Part shown: piece by piece, positions 1 through 8,400 of the stretch
Numbering within the stretch: position 1 is the first letter of the stretch
How the letters are laid out: each line of letters starts with the position of its first letter
Assembly: GCA_041918615.1 (NCBI GenBank)
Contig: JAYRVH010000030.1
Coordinates: forward strand, 186,001-250,000
Origin: JAEUJM01 sp041918615
GTDB lineage: Bacteria; Actinomycetota; Acidimicrobiia; Acidimicrobiales; DATDAH01
DNA: 64,000 bases
Reading direction: 5' to 3'
Program-made: the position numbers and the translations under genes
Notes under the pieces: generated by a model
Told to the model about the DNA's origin: nothing
Seen by the model: the letters and a program-made list of their open reading frames with translations, nothing else
Databases searched by the model: none

Positions 1-119
1 CTGCCTGGCCGGGGCGCTTCGTCGCCTTCAGGCACGCCTGCGGGTACCCGGGAGGATCGAACCCGTGACCTACCCACTCGACTGGCGCGGCTTGCCGCAG
101 GAGGGGGCGGCTCGGACGC

Positions 120-144
120 GGGGTGAGCAACGACCGCTCACCCC
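120..144. terminator. 9-bp inverted repeat upstream of zinc-finger gene
   Basis: Perfect arms GGGGTGAGC (120-128) and GCTCACCCC (136-144) enclose a 7-nt loop. No T-run follows, so it could terminate a gene left of the window or structure the leader of the next gene. The remaining sequence of 1-119 holds only short GC palindromes and no gene I can support. Confidence 0.45.
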
Positions 145-200
145 CCATCGGAACACGTCACTCGCTCATCAGTCGACCACAACGGCCGACAGGAGGGGCC

Positions 201-575
201 ATGGCAACGAAGACGGCCGCCAAGCCCCGAGCCACCACGTCCACCTCGACCCGGAGCCGGGGCACCAACCGACGAGCCAAGCCGACGAAGCGGTGGACGA
301 GTCGGGCCGTGGTTCGCGGCATCGAAGCGGGCAGCTCGGTGAGCTGCGTGTGGTGCGGGCAGCAGATCAAGTTCAAGGCGAAGGTCCGCCTGCAACAGGT
401 GATCTGCAACGTGTACGTGAAGGGCGCCTGGAGCCGGGTCGAGCACTTCCACGCCGACTGCTACGACGAGGCGGGCAACCCCCATGGCGAGCCCGAGGTG
501 TCGTCGGCTACGAACCCGCGCCGGGCCGCGGCAACGCCCGCAGACGCTCGGCCAGCGCGAGCTCCAACGGCCTGA
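201..575 (+). CDS. Small basic protein with Cys/His zinc-binding pattern
   Basis: A 124-aa protein of unknown function. Residues 1-35 are Thr/Arg/Lys rich and look disordered. The core carries C49-x2-C52, C69, H82/H84 and C87, a spacing that suggests a single zinc site of the finger or ribbon kind. I chose the ATG at 201 because AGGAGGGG (191-198) lies just upstream; an earlier in-frame ATG at 123 sits inside the hairpin region and has no ribosome site. The Ala/Pro-rich tail overlaps the end of the convergent lipoprotein gene by 68 bp, so the exact C-terminus matters little. The basic tail plus a zinc site would fit nucleic-acid binding, but that is a guess. Confidence 0.6.
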   Translation: MATKTAAKPRATTSTSTRSRGTNRRAKPTKRWTSRAVVRGIEAGSSVSCVWCGQQIKFKAKVRLQQVICNVYVKGAWSRVEHFHADCYDEAGNPHGEPEVSSATNPRRAAATPADARPARAPTA

Positions 576-1245
576 CGATCGGGAACCTGTCGCCCACCGG
601 GCCGGTGACGGCCAGGCTCGATACGTAGGGGCCGTTGATCGCCACCAGCAGCACGGTGTCGTCGCGTCCCAGTTCGTTGCGCCCGCGCACCAGGATTGCC
701 GCCGCGTTCGTACCGAGATCGGGGATCGGGAGCCCGCCCAGCACCCTTCGTGTCACCAGGCCGCCGTTGGGGTCGGGCTGGGCCCAGGGTGTCGTGCACG
801 AGCCGGCCAGAGCGCCGAAGCGCTGACCGAGCACGGTGGCCTCGGGGTCTGGCATGGCGGTCACCGTCTGCGTGACCGCGTAGCGGTCGACCCGGAACTG
901 CGAGATCCGGCCGATGGTGGGCCCCAGTTGCGCACGGATGTCCTGCCCGCAGATCTGGATGCGCTGGCCCTCGCTGACGGCGCTGAAGTCGCCCCCGAGC
1001 AGGATGGGCTCGACCTCGTCGGGCGACGGGAAGTCGTTCGCCGTCAGTAGGCCCGGGGTGAGGTCGACCTCGGCCAACTGGGCCGCGGTGGCGATCGGGA
1101 CGGTGGTGACCGTCGTCGTGGTCGCGGCCCGGGCGCCGGTGTCGGCCCCGTCCGAACCACTGCTGCACCCGGCGAGCGCAAAGGCGGCCACCGCGGCCAC
1201 CGCCAACAGCAGCGCACCGACGTGTCGAGGCCCGGGAGCGCTCAC
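508..1245 (-). CDS. Predicted lipoprotein, PknH-sensor-like
   Basis: A 245-aa exported protein. Residues 1-26 form a signal peptide ending in LAGC, so C27 would be lipidated. A Thr/Ala-rich linker follows, then a roughly 190-residue domain whose layout (two cysteines, late segment GSCTTPW) recalls the extracellular PknH-like sensor lipoproteins of mycobacteria; that assignment is by resemblance only. The GTG start overlaps the cysC stop codon as GTGA, so it is translationally coupled to the sulfate-activation operon and is probably its last gene. Nothing in the sequence links its function to sulfur. Confidence 0.75.
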   Translation of the reverse strand: MSAPGPRHVGALLLAVAAVAAFALAGCSSGSDGADTGARAATTTTVTTVPIATAAQLAEVDLTPGLLTANDFPSPDEVEPILLGGDFSAVSEGQRIQICGQDIRAQLGPTIGRISQFRVDRYAVTQTVTAMPDPEATVLGQRFGALAGSCTTPWAQPDPNGGLVTRRVLGGLPIPDLGTNAAAILVRGRNELGRDDTVLLVAINGPYVSSLAVTGPVGDRFPIVRPLELALAERLRALPRPGAGS

Positions 1246-1838
1246 GCCCCGTGGGCGATGAGGTCGAGTACGGCCCGGGCGCAGTCCTCGACCGTGGCCA
1301 GGGCGGGGGTGAGCTCGAGATCCGGGCTGGTGGGTGGCTCGTAGGGGTCGTCGATGCCCGTGAACCCGAGGATCTCGCCCGCCCGCGCCTTGGCGTAGAG
1401 GCCCTTGGGGTCACGTCGCTCGCACTCATCGATGGGTGTGTTCACGAACACCTCCACGAACCGCAGTCCCGCGGCATCGTGTGCAGCCCGGGCCCGCTCG
1501 CGGTCGGCGCGGTAGGGGCTGATCAGGGGTACCAGCGTCACGACGCCAGCGTCGGCGAAGAGCCGGGCGACCTCGCCGACCCGGCGCACGTTCTCGCTCC
1601 GCTCGGCGGCGCCGAAGCCGAGATCGCCGTTCAGGCCGTGACGCAGGTTGTCGCCGTCGAGCAGGTAGGCCGGGACACCGGCCTCGAGCAGGCGGCGCTC
1701 GACGGCCGCCGCCACCGTCGACTTCCCCGACCCCGACAGCCCGGTGAGCCAGACGGTGACGCCGGTCACGCCGAGGGCCTCCCAGCGATCGCGCCGCGGC
1801 AGGTCCGAGTCGTGCCACACGACGTTCTCGCTGACCAT
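1242..1838 (-). CDS. cysC: Adenylylsulfate kinase
   Basis: APS kinase phosphorylates adenosine 5'-phosphosulfate to PAPS using ATP, in the cytosol. The 198-aa length is typical of stand-alone CysC. The Walker A loop GLSGSGKS is at residues 33-40, the APS-binding DGDNLRHGLN at about 61-70, followed by the family's SENVRRVGEVARL helix. It lies 9 bp after cysN on the same strand and overlaps the next gene by GTGA. In many actinobacteria CysC is fused to CysN; here it is separate. PAPS could feed the sulfotransferase at 23.3-24.1 kb; no PAPS or APS reductase is in this window. Confidence 0.95.
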   Translation of the reverse strand: MVSENVVWHDSDLPRRDRWEALGVTGVTVWLTGLSGSGKSTVAAAVERRLLEAGVPAYLLDGDNLRHGLNGDLGFGAAERSENVRRVGEVARLFADAGVVTLVPLISPYRADRERARAAHDAAGLRFVEVFVNTPIDECERRDPKGLYAKARAGEILGFTGIDDPYEPPTSPDLELTPALATVEDCARAVLDLIAHGA

Positions 1839-1847
1839 GGCCGGAGG

Positions 1848-3104
1848 TTAGGTCGTCGGACCCAGGATCATGCCCGCGCCCACGGTCTCGTTCGTGGCCT
1901 CGTCGATCAGCACGAAGCTCCCGGTGGTGCGGTTGCGCCGGTACTCGTCGAAGAAGAGCGGGGCGGTGGTCCGGAGGCTCACGCGCCCGATCTCGTTGAG
2001 CGTGAGCTCGACCGCCTCCTCGTCACGGTGCAACGTGTTGACGTCGAGCCGGTAGGGCAGCGCCTTCACCAACGCCCGCACCGAGCGGGTGGTGTGCTTG
2101 AGCGCGAGCTTCGCCCCGGGCGCCAGGATCGAGGACTCGGACATCCAGCACACCATCGCGTCGATGTCCTGGCCGACGTCGGGCCGGTTGTGCGGGCGGC
2201 AGATCATGTCGCCGCGCGAGATGTCGATGTCGTCCTCGAGCAGCACCGACACCGCCATGGGGCTGAAGGCCTCGTCCACCGGCCCGTCGAAGGTGTCGAT
2301 GCGGGCGACCTTCGACGCGAAGCCCGATGGAAGTGCGACCACCTCGTCACCCGGCTTCAGCACACCGCCGGCGAGCGTGCCGGCGTAGCCGCGGTAGTCG
2401 TGGAACTCGTCGCTTTTCGGGCGAAGCACGTACTGCACGGGGAACCGCACGTCGATCAGGTTGCGGTCGGACGCGATGTGCACCTCTTCGAGGTGATGGA
2501 GGAGCGACGTGCCCTCGTACCAGGGCATGTTGGCCGAGCGCTCGACCACGTTGTCGCCGTTGAGCGCCGAGATGGGGATGAAGGTGAGGTCACCCACGTC
2601 GAGGCGGGCGGCGAAGTCGCGGAACTCGTCCTTGATGGCGTCGAAGACGCCCTGGTCGTAGCCGACGAGGTCCATCTTGTTGACACAGAGCACGAGATGC
2701 GGGATGCGCAGGAGCGACGCGATGAAGGCGTGGCGGCGTGACTGCTCGAGGATGCCCTTGCGGGCATCGATGAGCACCAGGGCGAGGTTGGCGGTGGAAG
2801 CACCCGTGACCATGTTGCGCGTGTACTGGAGGTGGCCCGGTGTGTCGGCGATGATGAACTTGCGGCGCGGGGTCGCGAAGTAGCGGTAGGCGACGTCGAT
2901 GGTGATCCCCTGCTCACGTTCGGCGCGCAGACCGTCCGTGAGCAGCGCGAGGTCGACGTAGTCGTCCCCGCGTTGCCGGCTCGTGCGCTCGACGGCCTCG
3001 AGTTGGTCCTCGAAGATGGCCTTCGAGTCGTAGAGCAGCCGACCGATCAGGGTGGACTTGCCGTCGTCGACCGAGCCCGCGGTCGCCAGCCGGAGGAGCT
3101 CCAC
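1848..3104 (-). CDS. cysN: Sulfate adenylyltransferase subunit 1 (GTPase)
   Basis: CysN is the GTPase that drives CysD to make APS from sulfate and ATP. The 418-aa protein has the G1 loop GSVDDGKST (10-18), DTPGH near residue 90 and NKMD near 144, followed by EF-Tu-like domains 2 and 3. It ends without the C-terminal APS kinase domain found in bifunctional CysNC. The GTG start shares its first G with the cysD stop codon (TAGTG), so translation is coupled. An elongation factor is excluded by the arrangement with cysD and cysC. Confidence 0.95.
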   Translation of the reverse strand: MELLRLATAGSVDDGKSTLIGRLLYDSKAIFEDQLEAVERTSRQRGDDYVDLALLTDGLRAEREQGITIDVAYRYFATPRRKFIIADTPGHLQYTRNMVTGASTANLALVLIDARKGILEQSRRHAFIASLLRIPHLVLCVNKMDLVGYDQGVFDAIKDEFRDFAARLDVGDLTFIPISALNGDNVVERSANMPWYEGTSLLHHLEEVHIASDRNLIDVRFPVQYVLRPKSDEFHDYRGYAGTLAGGVLKPGDEVVALPSGFASKVARIDTFDGPVDEAFSPMAVSVLLEDDIDISRGDMICRPHNRPDVGQDIDAMVCWMSESSILAPGAKLALKHTTRSVRALVKALPYRLDVNTLHRDEEAVELTLNEIGRVSLRTTAPLFFDEYRRNRTTGSFVLIDEATNETVGAGMILGPTT

Positions 3105-4009
3105 TAGAAGTACCCCTCGCGCTTGCGGTCTTCCATGGCCGCCTCGGACACCCGGTCATCGGCCCGGGTGGCGCCCCGCTCGGTGATGCGGGTGGCGGCC
3201 ACCTCGGCGATCACCTTGTCGATGGTGTCGGCGCTCGACTCGACCGCGCCCGTGCACGAGGCGTCGCCCACGGTGCGATACCGAACCACCATCTCGAAGG
3301 CCTCCTCGTCGTCGCCGAGCGTCACGTAGGGGCCCACCGCGAGCAGCATGCCGTCGCGGCGGAACACCTCACGCCGGTGGGCGTAGTAGATCGACGGGAT
3401 CTCGATGCCCTCGGCGGCGATGTACTGCCAGATGTCGAGCTCGGTCCAGTTGGACAGGGGGAACACCCGGATGTGCTCGCCCTTGCGGTGACGGCCGTTG
3501 TAGAGGCTCCACAGCTCGGGCCGCTGGTTCTTCGGGTCCCACTGCCCGAAGTCGTCACGGAACGAGAACACCCGCTCCTTGGCCCGGGCCTTCTCCTCGT
3601 CACGGCGGGCGCCGCCGAACGCCGCATCGAACTCGTGGGTGGCCATGGCGTCGAGCAGCGTGGTGGTCTGGAGCCGGTTGCGTGAGGCTCGGGGCCCGGT
3701 CTCCTCGGCCACCCGGCCGGTGTCGATCGACTCCTGCACCGAGGCCACGACGAGCCGCGCCCCCAGCTCGGATGCCCGCCGGTCGCGGAACTCGAGGACC
3801 TCATCGAAGTTGTGCCCGGTGTCGACGTGCATCACCGGAAACGGGAGCGGGCAGGGCCAGAACGCCTTCTCGGCCAGGCGGAGCATGACGATCGAGTCCT
3901 TGCCGCCCGAGAACAGCAGGACGGGTCGCTCGAACTCGGCGCCGACCTCACGCATGATGTGGATCGACTCGGCTTCGAGGGCGCGCAGATGGGAGAGCTC
4001 GTAGGACAT
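3104..4009 (-). CDS. cysD: Sulfate adenylyltransferase subunit 2
   Basis: CysD catalyses adenylylation of sulfate, the first step of assimilation. The 301-aa length matches the family. The ATP-pyrophosphatase PP-loop SGGKDS is at residues 34-39 and the conserved RRDEEKARAKER segment is near 136-147. It is the first gene of the minus-strand operon cysD-cysN-cysC-lipoprotein. A TAGGCT box lies about 10 nt before the ATG, so the leader is probably very short. cysQ is transcribed divergently 97 bp away. Confidence 0.96.
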   Translation of the reverse strand: MSYELSHLRALEAESIHIMREVGAEFERPVLLFSGGKDSIVMLRLAEKAFWPCPLPFPVMHVDTGHNFDEVLEFRDRRASELGARLVVASVQESIDTGRVAEETGPRASRNRLQTTTLLDAMATHEFDAAFGGARRDEEKARAKERVFSFRDDFGQWDPKNQRPELWSLYNGRHRKGEHIRVFPLSNWTELDIWQYIAAEGIEIPSIYYAHRREVFRRDGMLLAVGPYVTLGDDEEAFEMVVRYRTVGDASCTGAVESSADTIDKVIAEVAATRITERGATRADDRVSEAAMEDRKREGYF

Positions 4010-4106
4010 TCGGAGCGACAGCCTAATCTGAGGGGGTCAATTCCCGACCAGTGCGGTTGGGATTCTCTGCCCCCTCGGAAGTCACCCTGCCGATGTCCGC
4101 CCTCTG

Positions 4107-4859
4107 ATGCCCGCCACCGCTGCCGACCATGCGCTCGCCCACCACGTCGCCACCGAGACGGGCGAGCTCCTCCTCGACCTGCGCGCACGGCTCACCGCCG
4201 AGGGCGCATCGCCGAGACGCCTGAAGGACGAGGCGGACCAGGCCGCCCATCGCCACATCATGGGGGCCCTGGGGGCGGCCGCGCCCCACGATGCCGTCCT
4301 CTCCGAGGAGGGCAAGGACGACCCTGTGCGATTGTCGGCCGACCGTGTCTGGATCGTCGACCCCCTGGACGGCACCCGCGAGTTCGGCGAGCCGCCGCGC
4401 ACCGACTGGGCCGTCCACGTCGCCCTCGTCGAGCGAGGCGAGCCGGTCGCCGGTGCCGTGGCGCTGCCCGCACAGGGCCTCACCCTCAGCACCGCCCATC
4501 CCCCCCCGCTCGCCCCTCGCGACGACGGGCCGACCCGGCTGGTCGTCAGCCGCACCCGTCCCCCCGCCGCCGCCGAGCGGCTGGCAGTGGCACTCGAAGG
4601 CCGACTCGTCGAGATGGGCTCCGCGGGGGCCAAGGCCATGGCCGTCGTCGTGGGCACGGTCGACGTCTACGCCCACTCGGGCGGGCAGTACGAGTGGGAC
4701 TCGTGCGCCCCTGCCGCGGTCGCCGCCGCGGCCGGGCTCCACACGTCTCGCCTCGACGGCACCCCGCTCGTCTACAACGAGCCCGACCCCTACCTGCCCG
4801 ACCTGCTCATCTGCCGCCCCGAGCTCGCCGAGCGGGTGTTGGCGATCCTCAACGACTGA
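4107..4859 (+). CDS. cysQ: 3'(2'),5'-bisphosphate nucleotidase, CysQ-like
   Basis: This inositol-monophosphatase-superfamily enzyme would remove the 3'-phosphate from PAP or PAPS and so control the PAPS pool made by CysDNC. The 250-aa protein shows the metal-binding motifs SEEG (66-69), DPLDGT (85-90) and EWDSCAP near residue 200, in the right order. Its position divergent from cysDNC, 97 bp apart, supports CysQ over a generic inositol monophosphatase. The substrate is inferred from context. Confidence 0.88.
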   Translation: MPATAADHALAHHVATETGELLLDLRARLTAEGASPRRLKDEADQAAHRHIMGALGAAAPHDAVLSEEGKDDPVRLSADRVWIVDPLDGTREFGEPPRTDWAVHVALVERGEPVAGAVALPAQGLTLSTAHPPPLAPRDDGPTRLVVSRTRPPAAAERLAVALEGRLVEMGSAGAKAMAVVVGTVDVYAHSGGQYEWDSCAPAAVAAAAGLHTSRLDGTPLVYNEPDPYLPDLLICRPELAERVLAILND

Positions 4860-4889
4860 TGACCCATCGCCCACCGCGGACCCTCGCGC

Positions 4890-5594
4890 TCAGCAGAGCC
4901 GCAGCGCGACCTGCTTGTAGGCGGTGGTGGCGCCGATCGGCGCGTAGCGCCACCGGTAGGCCGCGGTGAAGTCGGCGAACGCCCGGAACTCGTCGGCCGC
5001 GTTGCGGACCGACCCGAACTCGTCGAAGACCAGCACGTCGCCCGGCTTCAGGTGCGGTGCCAGCGACGTCAACACGAACAGCGTCGACGAGTACAGGTCG
5101 GCGTCGAGGTGCACGATCACCCGACGGGCGAGCTCGGCCTGCGCGAGCCACCCGGGCAACGTCTCCTGGAAGAGCCCCACGACGAAGGTGGCGCGGGCAT
5201 CGTCCAGGTCGGGCACCTTGCCGTCCGCCGTGTAGGTGCCACTGGCCACGCTGCCCCAGCGCTCGGGCAGTCCTTCGAACGTGTCGAACCCGACCAGCGC
5301 CGTGTCGGGGTGGACGAGGGCATCGCTCCACCACCGGATCGACGCGCCGCGGGAGACCCCGAACTCGAGGTAGTCCAACGGCTCGTCGTGCTGCTCGGCG
5401 TCGAGCACCGCCGCGTACAGCTGCTTCCGGTCTGGCCAGATCGTCATCGGCCCTGCCTCGGCCAGCCACGCCGACGTCGCCGCCAACGACACCACCGCGT
5501 TGGCCGACCGACGGGCCCGCGCGGGCATCAGCCGGTGCAACGAAGGGTTCACCAGGAGCCGTCTTGTGCGCCGGCGCCACCAGCTCGCGCTCAT
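4890..5594 (-). CDS. TylF/MycF-type SAM-dependent methyltransferase
   Basis: A 234-aa class I methyltransferase similar to macrocin O-methyltransferases, which act on sugar hydroxyls of natural products. The SAM-binding segment LEFGVSRGAS is at about 75-85, FDTFEGLPE follows near 107, and the metal-coordinating HLDADLYSST is near 163-172. The first 45 residues are basic. The ATG overlaps the stop of the preceding hydrolase gene as ATGA, so it is the last gene of a coupled operon. The real substrate is unknown; no glycosyl biosynthesis cluster is nearby. Confidence 0.85.
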   Translation of the reverse strand: MSASWWRRRTRRLLVNPSLHRLMPARARRSANAVVSLAATSAWLAEAGPMTIWPDRKQLYAAVLDAEQHDEPLDYLEFGVSRGASIRWWSDALVHPDTALVGFDTFEGLPERWGSVASGTYTADGKVPDLDDARATFVVGLFQETLPGWLAQAELARRVIVHLDADLYSSTLFVLTSLAPHLKPGDVLVFDEFGSVRNAADEFRAFADFTAAYRWRYAPIGATTAYKQVALRLC

Positions 5595-6940
5595 CGCGAC
5601 CCGCCCGGCAGCGTCCGCCGCAGGAAATGGCGGAGCTGCCCGAAGCCGCCCCGCAGGCGCGGCCGGACGAGGCGGCGGTTCGACCGGCCCGCCAGCCGCC
5701 GCAGCTTCAGGCTCAAGCCCGTGTTCGCCAGCGCGAACGCCATGCGGTGGCGAAGCCAGCGACGGTCGCCCTCACGCACCGTGACCCGCGCCGACACACC
5801 GAGGGTCTGCACCCCGTATGGATAGCGGAACGCAAAGGCCAGGGGTTGCGAATTGACGACGATGTCGGGCTCCGCCGTGTCACCGATGCGTTCGAACGAC
5901 CCTCGGAAGAACGAGAAGCGCACCACCACGCCGAGGTCGGGGATCGACGCCGTGATGGCGCCCAGCCCCCGGAGGACGAGCGCGGGGAAGATCTCGCTCA
6001 GCTGGGCACGCCGCGAACGGAAGGCCGCCTCGACCTCGCCGAGCGGAACCGACTCGACCGGGTCGTACGCCAGGAGCGGCAGACCGTCGTAGACCCGGTC
6101 GTAGTGGTCGAGCGCCGCCGCCGAATCGTGGTCGCTTCCGACCAGGTAGGTGTCGCCAGGAGCGAGGACCGCCGAGCCGAGGCCCCGTTCCCGCAGTGCC
6201 GCCTCGACGTCTCGCGGTCGGTTCACGTAGTCGTTCATGAACCGGTTGTCCTCGACGCTGAAGTACATGAAGCTCGCGAAGGGAATGGTGACGTCCGCGT
6301 CGAGGGCCACGTGGTCGTGCACGACCGACGCCAACACCCCATTCGCCTGGTTCTTCAGACACGTCGCCCGGTCGGGGTCGCCGCCGTAGCCCGCGATCGA
6401 GAACTGGTTGAGCACCGTCTGGCAGGGGCCCAGGTCCGACCTGATCAGACGGCAGTCGACATCGCTCAGCTCGGCGTCGTTAACGTTCAACAGCACCTCC
6501 TGGCCTCGGATCACCCCGAGGCACGAGTCCATCTGGCCGACCTCGTAGCTGTAGGCCTCGGCACCACCGGGAAGCGAGATCCGACCCCGGTGGGGAATGG
6601 TCTCGACCCGGGCGAACCCCAGGTCTCGGAAGGCGCCGATCATCTTCTCGGCGTCTCCTTCGCGGAAGAGCACCGTCACGCGTTCCTTGAGGTGCTGTGG
6701 CATCGACCGGAGGGTGGGGACGTGGAAGTGGTCGGCGTGCTCGTGAGAGATCCAGAGGTAGTCGATGGTCTCGTAGCAGTCGTCCGACCAGGCCGCGGGG
6801 ACGAGCAGCGACCACGAGTCGTTGAACGCCTTCCCGAAGAGCCAAGGATCGGTCCAGATCCGCACGCTCCCCGTGTCGATGACGACCGAGGCATGGGACA
6901 CGAGCGTCACGCGCATCGCGGCGGACGGCTGGTCGGTCAT
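5591..6940 (-). CDS. Metallo-beta-lactamase-fold hydrolase, UlaG-like
   Basis: A 449-aa protein. Residues 10-270 look like a UlaG/CMP-Neu5Ac-hydroxylase-type metallo-hydrolase domain, with the zinc motif SHEHADHFH at 65-73 and an N-terminal strand pair VTLVSHASVVID typical of that branch. Residues 270-449 form a helical domain I cannot assign. The ATG at 6940 overlaps the stop of the upstream RNB gene as ATGA; a second in-frame ATG is at 6916. It is coupled to the TylF-like gene downstream. Substrate unknown. Confidence 0.8.
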   Translation of the reverse strand: MTDQPSAAMRVTLVSHASVVIDTGSVRIWTDPWLFGKAFNDSWSLLVPAAWSDDCYETIDYLWISHEHADHFHVPTLRSMPQHLKERVTVLFREGDAEKMIGAFRDLGFARVETIPHRGRISLPGGAEAYSYEVGQMDSCLGVIRGQEVLLNVNDAELSDVDCRLIRSDLGPCQTVLNQFSIAGYGGDPDRATCLKNQANGVLASVVHDHVALDADVTIPFASFMYFSVEDNRFMNDYVNRPRDVEAALRERGLGSAVLAPGDTYLVGSDHDSAAALDHYDRVYDGLPLLAYDPVESVPLGEVEAAFRSRRAQLSEIFPALVLRGLGAITASIPDLGVVVRFSFFRGSFERIGDTAEPDIVVNSQPLAFAFRYPYGVQTLGVSARVTVREGDRRWLRHRMAFALANTGLSLKLRRLAGRSNRRLVRPRLRGGFGQLRHFLRRTLPGGSR

Positions 6941-8313
6941 GGACGCGTGCCGCTGACCGAGAAGGTCACCGTCCGGGCCGCCAGATCCACCGAATCGAGG
7001 TGCAGGCGCACCTCGGAACCAGGCTCGAGGCCGCCCGCGTCCACCGACGCCAGCACGGCAGGCTCCCGCAACTGCACGTTCGTCGGCCCCTTGCCCACGC
7101 TCGTGACCACTGCCTCGAACACCTCGCCCACCCGGTGGGCGAGCACCGCCGCTTCCATGAAGTCGACGACGGCCCGCTCGAGGGAGCGGTCGTGGCGGTT
7201 GGCGCTGTTCATGAGGTCGGGCAGCTCGGCGAGCGCGTCGAGCACCCACGGCGGTGGGCGGCGCCCGGCACAGGCGGCGAGCACGATCTCGTTGGCGAAG
7301 CGGTCGGCCAGCCGCCGCAGCGGGGCGGTGACGTGGGCATAGGTGGAGGCGATCGCGGCGTGGGCCGCCTGCGCGGGTGGAGCGCCGTCGAACGCCGCGT
7401 ACCCCGCGCCCCGGAGCACGCGCGCCGACTGCGTCATCAGCGCGGCATCCGCCGGCTTGCGGGGATCGAGGCTGCGGACGAACGCCGGGTAGGCCAGGTC
7501 GTCGGGCCACGGCACGCCGAGGGCACGAGCGCTGTGGCGCAGCGAGTCGAAGACGCCGGGCTCGGCGGGCGGCAAGGTGCGCAAGAGCCCGACCCCCGCG
7601 TCGAGCATGCGGTCGGCCGCGGCCATGCCCGCCAGCAGCGAGATCTGCTCGTTCCACCCCTCCACCGGCAGGGCCGCGTCGTATTGCAGGTCGTAACCCC
7701 CGTCGGTACGCGGCACCACGTCCTGCGCGGGCAGGTCGAGGCTCACCCCACCCCGCAGCCGTTCCTGCTCCTCTCGGAGCAGGCCGATCTCGCGCAGAAG
7801 GACGAGTTGGGGTGAGGTCGTGCCCTCGTCCACCGCCGACTGCACCGACACGTAGTCGAGCGCCTGTCGGCTCCGCACGACCGACCGCTCGAGTCGGGCG
7901 TCGGTGAGCACGCCCCGCTGGTCGAGGTCGAGCGTCCACAGCACGGCCGGGCGATCTGCGTCCGCCAGGAGGCTGGCCGCGCCCTCGCCGAGCACGTCGG
8001 GGTAGAGCGGGGCACGACCGTCCGGACAGTAGAGGGTGACCCCCCGGTCACGGGCCTCGCCGTCGAGCGCGCCCCCCGGCGCGACGAACGCGGCCACGTC
8101 GGCGATGGCGTAGTGCACCCGGTAACCGCTCCCCCGTCGCTCGGCCCCGTACGCCTGGTCGAGGTCGCGACTGCCGAGGGGGTCGATGGTGACCAGTTCT
8201 ATGTCCCGTCGGTCGAGACGCTCGGCACCGGGCTCGCCGGTGGGCACTGTCGGCCCTCGCCGCACCGAGGCCTCGGCCTCGGCCACCACGGCCGCGGGGA
8301 AGGCCGAGGGCAC
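6937..8313 (-). CDS. RNB-domain ribonuclease (RNase II/R family)
   Basis: A compact RNase II-type exoribonuclease of about 458 aa, with the magnesium motif IDPLGSRDLDQA at 43-54. The Gln in place of the last Asp is usual for this actinobacterial branch as I remember it. No S1 domain is visible, only a short C-terminal beta segment. The start given here is the first canonical codon (GTG, 8313). Coding-like sequence, including PTEFADGLAAIRAELEVP, continues upstream to a CTG at 8391, which has GAGGA 7 nt before it, so the real start may be that CTG. The gene sits between the SHOCT gene and the hydrolase gene in one operon. Confidence 0.88.
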   Translation of the reverse strand: MPSAFPAAVVAEAEASVRRGPTVPTGEPGAERLDRRDIELVTIDPLGSRDLDQAYGAERRGSGYRVHYAIADVAAFVAPGGALDGEARDRGVTLYCPDGRAPLYPDVLGEGAASLLADADRPAVLWTLDLDQRGVLTDARLERSVVRSRQALDYVSVQSAVDEGTTSPQLVLLREIGLLREEQERLRGGVSLDLPAQDVVPRTDGGYDLQYDAALPVEGWNEQISLLAGMAAADRMLDAGVGLLRTLPPAEPGVFDSLRHSARALGVPWPDDLAYPAFVRSLDPRKPADAALMTQSARVLRGAGYAAFDGAPPAQAAHAAIASTYAHVTAPLRRLADRFANEIVLAACAGRRPPPWVLDALAELPDLMNSANRHDRSLERAVVDFMEAAVLAHRVGEVFEAVVTSVGKGPTNVQLREPAVLASVDAGGLEPGSEVRLHLDSVDLAARTVTFSVSGTRP

Positions 8314-8400
8314 CTCGAGCTCGGCACGGATGGCGGCGAGACCGTCGGCGAACTCGGTCGGGGACGTGACACGGAGGTGGAGGTGGGGCAGGGGGAGTCC

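Noticed and set aside
35..100. tRNA-like T-arm on the minus strand (GGGTTCGATCC)
   Set aside because: The T-stem has only three pairs around the loop, and no matching acceptor, anticodon or D arm can be folded in the surrounding sequence. It may be chance or a remnant.
5057..7342. Very long reading frame on the plus strand opposite the hydrolase and methyltransferase genes
   Set aside because: It is Arg/Pro rich with no domain, and lies opposite convincing genes on the minus strand; long antisense frames are expected at this GC content.
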